This document shows positions 10,005 through 15,800 of a DNA stretch of 15,800 nucleotides, piece by piece (positions within the stretch are counted from its first letter, which is position 1; the number at the start of each line of letters is the position of its first letter). Position numbers and translations under genes: made by a program. The stretch comes from Ephemerocybe angulata. Taxonomy: Eukaryota; Basidiomycota; Agaricomycetes; Agaricales; Psathyrellaceae. Location of the stretch: contig JAACJK010000203.1 in the NCBI GenBank assembly GCA_013368325.1, positions 1 through 15,800 on the forward strand. The letters run 5' to 3'. Below the pieces are notes generated by a model. It was not told where the DNA came from. It saw only the letters and a program-made list of their open reading frames with translations, and ran no database searches.

Positions 10005-12210
10005 GAGTGGCTCTGGTGGATGATTGCAGGTGTCCCGCTGCCCGAAAGCAACCATTGTATCGGCAGACATCGCACCGCCCAAATCACCTCTGCATTGCTT
10101 CAGTAGGAGGTGGTCATCCGACGAGTGCTTCTGGAAGCAAGGTACGCGCGAAATCTGACTTGCATTTCCTGTGGAGGCATCGGTGTTATCGCAGGTGGGT
10201 CCGCCACCCCGAAACAGTGCGCCAGTGTTGACCGTCCATCCATTCCTTCTACAGACAACGCACGGCCCAAACCAGTCCTGCAATGCTTCAGTAAGCGGTG
10301 GTCATCCAACGAGTGCTTCTGGAAGCAAAGAACGATCGAAATGTGACCTACATTTCCTCTGGAGGCATCGGTATTATCGCAGGTGGGTCCGGAGCCCCGA
10401 AACAGTGCGCCAGGGTTGACCGTCCATCCATTCCTTCTACAGACATCGCACCACCAAAATCACCTCTTCATTGCTTCAGTAAGAGGTGGTCATCCACCGA
10501 GAGCTTCTGGAATCAAAGGACGGGCGAAATGTGAGGTGCATTTCCTCTGGAGGCATCGGTATTAAGGTCCCGTCCTTTCCTTCTACAGACATCGCACCGC
10601 CCAAATCACCTCTGCATTACTTCAGTAAGCGGTGGTCATCCAACGAGTGCTTCTAGAAGCAAAGGACGGGCGAAATGTGACCTGCATTTCCTCTGGAGGC
10701 ATCGGTATTAAGGTCACGTCCCTTGCTTCTACAGACATCGCACCGCCCAAACCACCTCTGCATTGCTTCAGTAAACGGTGGTCGTCCGACGAGTGCTTCT
10801 GGAGGCGAAGAACGGGCGAAATGTGACCTACATTTCCTCTGGAGGCATCGGTATTATCGCAGGTGGGTCCGCCGCCCCGAACCAGTGCGCCAGTGTTAAT
10901 CCTCCTTCCATTGCTTCTACAGACATCGCACCGCCCAAACCACCTCTGCATTGTTTCAGTAAGCGATGGTCATCCAACGAGTGCTTCTGGAAGCAAAGGA
11001 CGGGCGAAATGTGACCTGCATTTCCTCTGGAGGCATCGGTATTAAGGTCCCGTCCCTTGCTTCTACAGACATCGCACCGCCCAAACCACCTCTGCATTGC
11101 TTCAGTAAGCGGTGGTCGTCCGACGAGTGCTTCTGGAGGCGAAGAACGGGCGAAATGTGACCTACATTTCCTTTGGAGGCATCGGTATTATCGCAGGTGG
11201 GTCCGCCGCCCCGAAACAGTGCGCCAGTGTTAACCCTCCTTCCATTGCTTCTACAGACATCGCACCGCCCAAACCACCTCTGCATTGTTTCAGTAAGCGG
11301 TGGTCATCCAACGAGAGCTTCTGGAATCAAAGGACGGGCGAAATGTGACGTGCATTTCCTCTGGAGGCATCGGTATTAACCGTTGTTCCTAGAGACATTG
11401 TACAACCCAAACCACCCTTGCGATGCTTCTGAAAGCACCGCCCGGCCGCAACGCACGGCCCAAACCAGGCCTGCAATGCTTCGGTAAGGGGCGGTCACCC
11501 GACGAGGAGTTCTGGAAGCAACCCACCGACGAAATGTGACCTGCGTTTGTTCTGGAGGCATCGGTATTGTCGCAGGTGGGTCCGCCGCTCCGAAACAGTG
11601 CGCCAGTGGTGACCCTCCTTCCATTGCTTCTACAGACATCGCACCGCCCAAATCAACTCTGCATTGCTTCAGTAAAAGGTGGTCATCCAACGAGACGTTC
11701 TGGAAGCAATGCGCTGACGAAAAGCGACATGTGTTTCCTCTGGAGGCGTCGATGATTGCAGTGTACACCGCCTGGCCGTTGCTTCAGCAGACAGTGCACG
11801 GCCCAAACCAATCCTGCGATGCTTCGGTAAGGGGCGGTTACCCAACGAGACGTTCTGGAAGCAACCCACCAACGAAATGTGACTTGCGATTCCTCTGGAG
11901 GCATCGATAATTACCGCAGGTGGGTTGGCCGCCCCAGAACAGTGTGCCAGTGAACCGTTGTTTCTAGAGACATTGTGCCACTCAAACCGCCCATGCAATG
12001 CTTCTGTAAGAGTTGTTAATCCGACGAAAGGTTCTGGAAGCAACTTTCCGATGAAATGTGGCCTGCGTTTGCTCTGGAGGCATTGATTAATACCACAGGT
12101 GGGACGGCCGCCCCGAAACAGTGTGCCACTGCTGACCACACAACCGTTGTTCCTACAGACATCGTACTACACAAACCACTGCTGCAATGCTTCTCTAAGA
12201 GGCGGGCGCT
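10005..12210. repeat. Tandem satellite-like array, 188-bp and 146-bp units
   Basis: Twelve copies of the core GGAGGCATCGGTATTA (or close variants) start at 10173, 10361, 10549, 10695, 10841, 11029, 11175, 11363, 11554, 11741, 11897 and 12076, giving spacings 188, 188, 146, 146, 188, 146, 188, 191, 187, 156, 179. A decayed partial unit precedes the first. Each unit has, in order: a (near-)palindrome GCTTCTGGAAGC, GGGCGAAATGTGACC, the core, TTCTACAGACATCGCACCGCCC, and GCATTGCTTCAGTAAGCGGTGGTCATCC. The 146-bp form lacks 42 bp between the core and TTCTACAGAC. Central copies are most alike and the outer ones (after ~11390) more diverged, as expected of an array that grows by unequal exchange. Both main unit lengths are 2 modulo 3, so frames rotate between units and the open frames on both strands inside are chance. 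No direct-repeat/spacer pattern of a CRISPR. Confidence 0.9.
10629..11296. repeat. Recent 334-bp higher-order duplication inside the array
   Basis: A short+long unit pair (146+188 = 334 bp) at about 10629-10962 is followed directly by a second copy at about 10963-11296. By eye only about seven substitutions and no indels separate them, far fewer than between other neighbouring units. This marks the newest amplification step and shows that the array now grows in 334-bp blocks rather than single units. Confidence 0.85.
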
Positions 12211-12508
12211 TGCTTTTGTATCAACTAGTCATGCATTTGTATGGCTGGTTCTGTCCAATGTTTCTGTAGACATTGGAATCCTTATTATTATCTGACTTTC
12301 AGCTCACGGGTCTGTGTACCGTTCTGTGCTGACCCCTTCCGTGTCACGGAGACCCGCCGACAAATGTCGTGTGCCTCGTCGAGCATCGCCGAGAGGGGCT
12401 GCCAGATGGGGCGTGGGAAACCTTGAATTGCACCCATTGTACGCGCGACACTTCCCGTCTCCCTCCCACTTCACTCCCTACGTTTCACTCCTACCTGTCC
12501 CATCCCCG
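12211..12508. promoter_or_regulatory. Gene-free stretch between the array and the F-box-like gene
   Basis: Carries a hairpin at 12254-12277 and a short AT-rich segment (about 12278-12296, CCTTATTATTATCTGAC) before a GC-rich leader with CTCCC/CATTCC tracts. It probably contains the promoter and 5' UTR of the gene starting at 12509. No coding region supported. Confidence 0.45.
12254..12277. repeat. Perfect 8-bp hairpin at the array's right edge
   Basis: TCCAATGT (12254-12261) and its exact reverse complement ACATTGGA (12270-12277) around the loop TTCTGTAG. The loop plus right arm resembles the array's TTCTACAGACAT segment, so this may be the decayed last unit. Confidence 0.6.
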
Positions 12509-13661
12509 ATGCGCATCCGAAGGCTCGTTCAGCGTTATCCGTACCGGGAGGAGCTGGAGTGGTGCAGCTTCTGTAACAAGCGACATAGTAAGTCTCCCGA
12601 TAGGTCTGATTCAGTCGTATTCATGACCGCCTTCTGTCAGCGTCTGACAAGGACGCACCAATACTTCGCCTTCCTCTCGATCTCTCCCTCTTCATCGTCT
12701 CCTTGCTCCCTTTCTCTGACCGTCGCTCCCTACACGACTCGTGCCTTCACATGGAGAAGTTGGTAGCCACCCCGGTCACTACACGCGTGCGCAACACCCT
12801 CCGGACCTTTGGGCTCGATCCCGCTCCCTTTCTCGAGTCCATGCAGTACTACGGGGCTGTGATCGGAGGCATGGCGGCTCTTCGAATCTTTGCCGAGGAA
12901 GTCCCAATGCCTCGCGTCCTGGAGGTGTATACACAGACGAGCACCGACTCCCACCCGGACTTGGGTGCCCCACACCAACAGGTTTACGACGACAACGATG
13001 CATCGGATGATCGGGGAAATGGCTACCGCCTTGTCGACACGCTCCTCCACACGTATGAGAAATGTACGGTGCTGGGATACCGCCACTACGGATACGGAGA
13101 CAACATCGTCAAGATCTTCCGCATGGTCAATACGACGCTCGACCGAGAGATTCTATTCATACAATGTCGTGTCCCCCCTATTGCGTTAATCACCGAAGCC
13201 CCAACAACCGCCCTCATGAATTTCATCACCTCCAACGACGCGGTTTGCCTTTATCCCGAACTCACCGAGGCTCGCAAGGGGCTTTTCACCATCGTCATCC
13301 CTGAAGACGGCTCATCAACGTTCGACATCCCCGTGTTTGATAGGCTCGTTGGCCACGGTTTTACCATGTTCGAAAACGCAACGCGCGCGATTGGACGTCA
13401 CCTTTGCCCAATGAACCCCTCCTGCCCCGCACTCTCCAGGGCGTATCCCGACCTCCTGATGTACTCCGTCCACTTCACCGACGCTGGAAGCTACGGTTCT
13501 CGCATTCCTTCGATAACGTGGAACTTAAACGTCCCTTCGTCATGTGGTTCGTCTGAAAGGATACAAACCGGTGTGTACTTATATTTTACCGTCAAGTGGA
13601 CACGAGCTGATATCAAGCAGTGGTTGGGCCCGGCAAGTGGCCGAAGGAACTCAGAGGTTGA
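12509..13661 (+). CDS. Basidiomycete-type protein: F-box-like start plus degenerate nucleotidyltransferase-like region
   Basis: Exon 1 12509-12587, intron 12588-12640 (GTAAGT..CAG), exon 2 from 12641. Residues ~1-26 include 'CSFCNKRH'; residues ~37-62 'LPLDLSLFIVSLLPFSD' fit an F-box-like pattern. Then 'YYGAVIGGMAAL' followed by 'RVLEVYT' sits where nucleotidyltransferase-fold proteins carry a G-S and a D-x-D; here the G-S is G-G/M and the acidic pair is L-E, so catalysis is unlikely. 'TTALMNFITSNDAVCLYPELTEARKGL' resembles a conserved stretch I associate with uncharacterised mushroom proteins. All of this is inference from short motifs. The end is uncertain: a 50-nt intron at 13571-13620 (GTGTGT..CAG, with a CTGAT branch-like site) gives a stop at 13661 and 349 aa; without it the frame stays open to 13749 and 395 aa. 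The gene converges on the next one. Function unknown. Confidence 0.7.
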
Positions 13662-13805
13662 TAGCATGTACCATACGTCGAATCTACTCTTTTGTATCGC
13701 CACGTTTGTCTCAAATCTCAGATCTCTTAGTGTTTGTCGCGCACAGTGAAAGAAAGGCAGATAAAATTCGAGAGACGCAGAAAGAAAACAAGATCGGTAG
13801 ATAAA

Positions 13806-15800
13806 TTACGAGCCCAAGTCCATCTCCTCGTCGCCCATGTCCACGTCCTCGGCTTCCGAAGGGATAGGTCCGCCAAAGCTCCTGTGACCCGAAGGTCCCG
13901 GGGTGGGAAGATCGTCAATCTCGACGTACTGGGCTTCTGTCGTTGCTTGGGCTGAGGGTGGGAGGAGCGGGGGAGGGGAGAGTCAGGCCATGGTAAGAGT
14001 ACCAGTTGAGAAGCGCTTCGGGGGCATTGGACGTACCCTTCGGACGCCGTTCCTGTCAAACAGGTACAAGTCGTCGACCCTAATCCTCAAGGCCCGGAAG
14101 ATATGGTTGAAGTGACCCCGGTGCCTAGGGTCTGGAGAAACGCCGAAGTATTCCATTGCGCCGGTCGAGGGGGAGACAAGCATGGGCTGCTCTTCCACAG
14201 GTAGAAGTCGAGGAGACACGTCTCCAACTCGCACCCACAGTGCAAGTAGTATGCTTCACCTATCTTGCGGAAGAAGGTGAGCAGTTCGGCTTCGCCCATG
14301 CCGCTGACGACTGGCGGACCTTGTGCGGGTTGTCGTTATGCGATGGCAGCCTCTTGATTACAAGACTTTTGGCTGGCCCTGGAACCTTGGCGACCGACGA
14401 AGGAAGGCGGTCGTTGTCTGCGATGGACTGAAGGGAACACCGGTGACCTTCTTGTCGAACTTAGGCTTCCTAACCGTCCCTTTCAGCTCCCTGCTGTCCT
14501 GGTCGTTGACGAGGCACTGGTGATCGAGGACGCTGTGATACGCGCACTTTGTCTGACCGGTGCCGTTGCCAAGAGAAACATAGACATGGCAGGATGCGAG
14601 ATGTCGTGGCAGACTCCGGCAGGTACTCCTGGACCTTCCGGGCCTTGCTACGGATCCGACCAGATAGCATGAGATTGTGAGTGATGAAGTTGTGCATAGA
14701 ATTCTCGCCGGCCACTGTGAGAAGGACATTGTCAATAACTCTTTTTTTGGACGAAGCGTGGACGGACAACTCACGTGCAAATTTATTGTCCTCCTCCGCG
14801 AGCTCCGCCTTCGTAAGGATCTGAGGCACCGACTCAGGTTCTGATCCCTCGCGAAGTAATTGGAAATCGGCGTCATCGATCAACCGCATGCCCTCGTCCT
14901 CTGGCTTCATTTTCGATTTTCCCTTGCCTTTTGCACCGGCCTTGGGCCCCGTTCGTTTGGCGCCTAGAGAAGAAGGTTCGTATTAGCCGTCAAGGTACAA
15001 CTGAGATGCACATAACTTCAGAACACGTACGTTTACGGTGGGCTTCACAGGCCCTGGGGTATCGGAGTCACTCGAGATCACAATGACCTCCAAGTCAGCA
15101 TCCGGCTTTCGCTGTTTGAACCTTTAGGAGGAGACGATCGGCAGCCTCCACCTTGGCTGATATTACTATGAATTTTGTATGATCGTGAGTTCCAATTGAA
15201 GAACAGTGTTTACGGATCCGGAGGCGTACCTTGCTGGGCTGTAGCGATGGGCGGCGCGCCACTCGCGGAGGAGAAGAGCGGCCTCCTGTGCCTCGGGTTT
15301 GACAGGCTGCATAGGATCTTGGGACAACGTCAGCTCTTACTCAGAGAAATGGTGTGTAGAGAGATGGACACATACCTTGTTGGGCTGGACGTACGGGCAC
15401 GGGGCGTTCAGGGAGAGGAACGGCAACCTCCTGTGCCTCTGGCTTCACACGAGTCAAAGGAGCTTGAATGTACGTTAGCTCATATTGTAGTCATGAACGG
15501 GTATCACACGAACCTTGACCGACTGGGGGAACAAAGGAAGATGCAGGAGGAAGTACAACCTCCTGTGCCTCAGGCTTGATGACACCAGTTGTGGTGGGAA
15601 CGACATTTGGAGTAAGAGGTGCGGAGGTCTCGGTGACAGGGGGAAGCGCCGCATCAACTACTCCAACAGGCGCAGCGGTCGGAGCGGTCGGCGGATGACG
15701 GCCTCTACAACGTTAGCGGGCACAGGGACCGGAGGAACGACCGCGTTGATGACTGGAGGAGAAGCGGGATCGACGACTTCAGAGGGAGCAGTGACCTCGT
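13806..15800 (-). CDS. Partial multi-exon low-complexity protein with KPEAQE repeat exons and acidic tail; frame disrupted
   Basis: Runs in from beyond the right edge. Exons I can bound: >15800-15514, 15462-15376, 15317-15230; then a segment with 'KQRKPDADLEVIVISSDSDTPGP' (about 15062-15115); a basic exon starting near 14965 ('AKRTGPKAGAKGKGKSK', 'MKPEDEGMRLIDDADFQLL') ending near 14774; 'AGENSMHNFITHNLMLSGR' (from ~14713); 'CHVYVSLGNGTGQTK'; 'VSPSTGAMEYFGVSPDPRH' and 'DDLYLFDRNGV'; and a last exon 13951-13806 ending 'AEDVDMGDEEMDLGS'. The N-terminal part is Pro/Val/Ala-rich. I do not recognise the family. Frame continuity needs several one-base corrections of both signs (near 15694, inside 15317-15230, near 15118, near 14615 and near 14425), so it may be a pseudogene or badly called sequence. 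The last intron is probably 14002-13952. A nuclear, SUMO-associated role is suggested only by the motifs. Confidence 0.5.
15062..15091 (-). other. SUMO-interaction-like motif (VIVISSDSD)
   Basis: In the right-edge gene the residues E-V-I-V-I-S-S-D-S-D form a hydrophobic V/I core followed by Ser/Asp, the classic SUMO-interacting motif layout. It sits between the repeat exons and a Lys/Gly-rich stretch. Sequence fit is good; function is inferred. Confidence 0.5.
15280..15580 (-). repeat. Three 'VKPEAQE' coding repeats, one per exon
   Basis: CCTCCTGTGCCTC followed by GGCTT/GGTTT (plus strand) recurs near 15557, 15424 and 15280, coding for V/I-K-P-E-A-Q-E on the minus strand. Each copy lies in its own exon, and each exon ends with a phase-1 junction (CAA G|gt): 15514, 15376 and, with one base removed, 15230. 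The middle exon is 87 nt (29 codons); the third is 88 nt. Confidence 0.75.

Noticed and set aside
11705..11725. Hammerhead-ribozyme-like CTGACGA followed by GAAA in one array unit
   Set aside because: The motif occurs in only one diverged copy; other units lack CTGANGA, and the required three-stem layout is not evident.
10005..12210. CRISPR array
   Set aside because: Whole 146/188-bp units repeat with no short direct repeats separated by unique spacers, and the genome is eukaryotic.
9849..12295. Many 60-130-residue open frames on both strands across the array
   Set aside because: They are near-copies of each other caused by the tandem repeat, rotate frame from unit to unit, lack stable starts or splice structure, and match no recognisable protein.
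15175..15579. Plus-strand 134-residue open frame near the right edge
   Set aside because: It is antisense to the KPEAQE repeat exons and crosses their introns; the repeat pattern and splice sites favour the minus strand.

Overview
The window looks like nuclear DNA of a filamentous basidiomycete, most likely an Agaricomycete. Genes are dense and broken by many short introns (about 44-95 nt, GT..AG, often with a CTRAY-like branch site), and the recognisable proteins read like mushroom-lineage members of conserved eukaryotic families. Gene models below come from hand splicing; intron phases were checked by exon-length arithmetic.

Left half (1-9477), conserved housekeeping genes: a plus-strand Mpv17/PMP22-family membrane protein (47-1022, 6 exons) converges on a 17-exon minus-strand TRAPP subunit Trs85/TRAPPC8 gene (6068 down to 1096). 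Upstream on the same strand lie a WW-domain, Gly-rich-tail protein (7052-6220) and a 7-exon AidB-like acyl-CoA dehydrogenase (9477-7346) that ends in -AKL, a PTS1-type peroxisomal signal. Two genes are therefore possibly peroxisomal and one acts in ER-Golgi/autophagy trafficking; there is no sign that they form a cluster with a shared task.

Middle (9478-12508), no gene recognised: perfect short inverted repeats (9610-9642, 9687-9713), then a ~2.2 kb tandem array (about 10005-12210) of roughly 12-13 units in two main sizes, 188 bp and 146 bp. The short form lacks 42 bp. A 334 bp short+long pair is duplicated nearly identically. Neither unit length is a multiple of three and no continuous reading frame runs through, so the array is best read as non-coding satellite/minisatellite DNA.

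Right part (12509-15800), lineage-specific genes: a plus-strand protein with an F-box-like start followed by a degenerate nucleotidyltransferase-like region, converging on a minus-strand gene that runs off the right edge. The latter has repeated 'KPEAQE' exons with phase-1 borders, a SUMO-interaction-like motif and an acidic tail, but its frame is interrupted several times.

The most striking overall pattern is a set of single-base frame breaks in otherwise well-conserved genes. There are five clear ones, all equivalent to one missing base and several in or next to homopolymer runs; the right-edge gene has more, of both signs. The acyl-CoA dehydrogenase and the F-box-like gene are unbroken. 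Consensus sequencing error is the simplest explanation for the conserved genes; real decay is possible for the right-edge gene.
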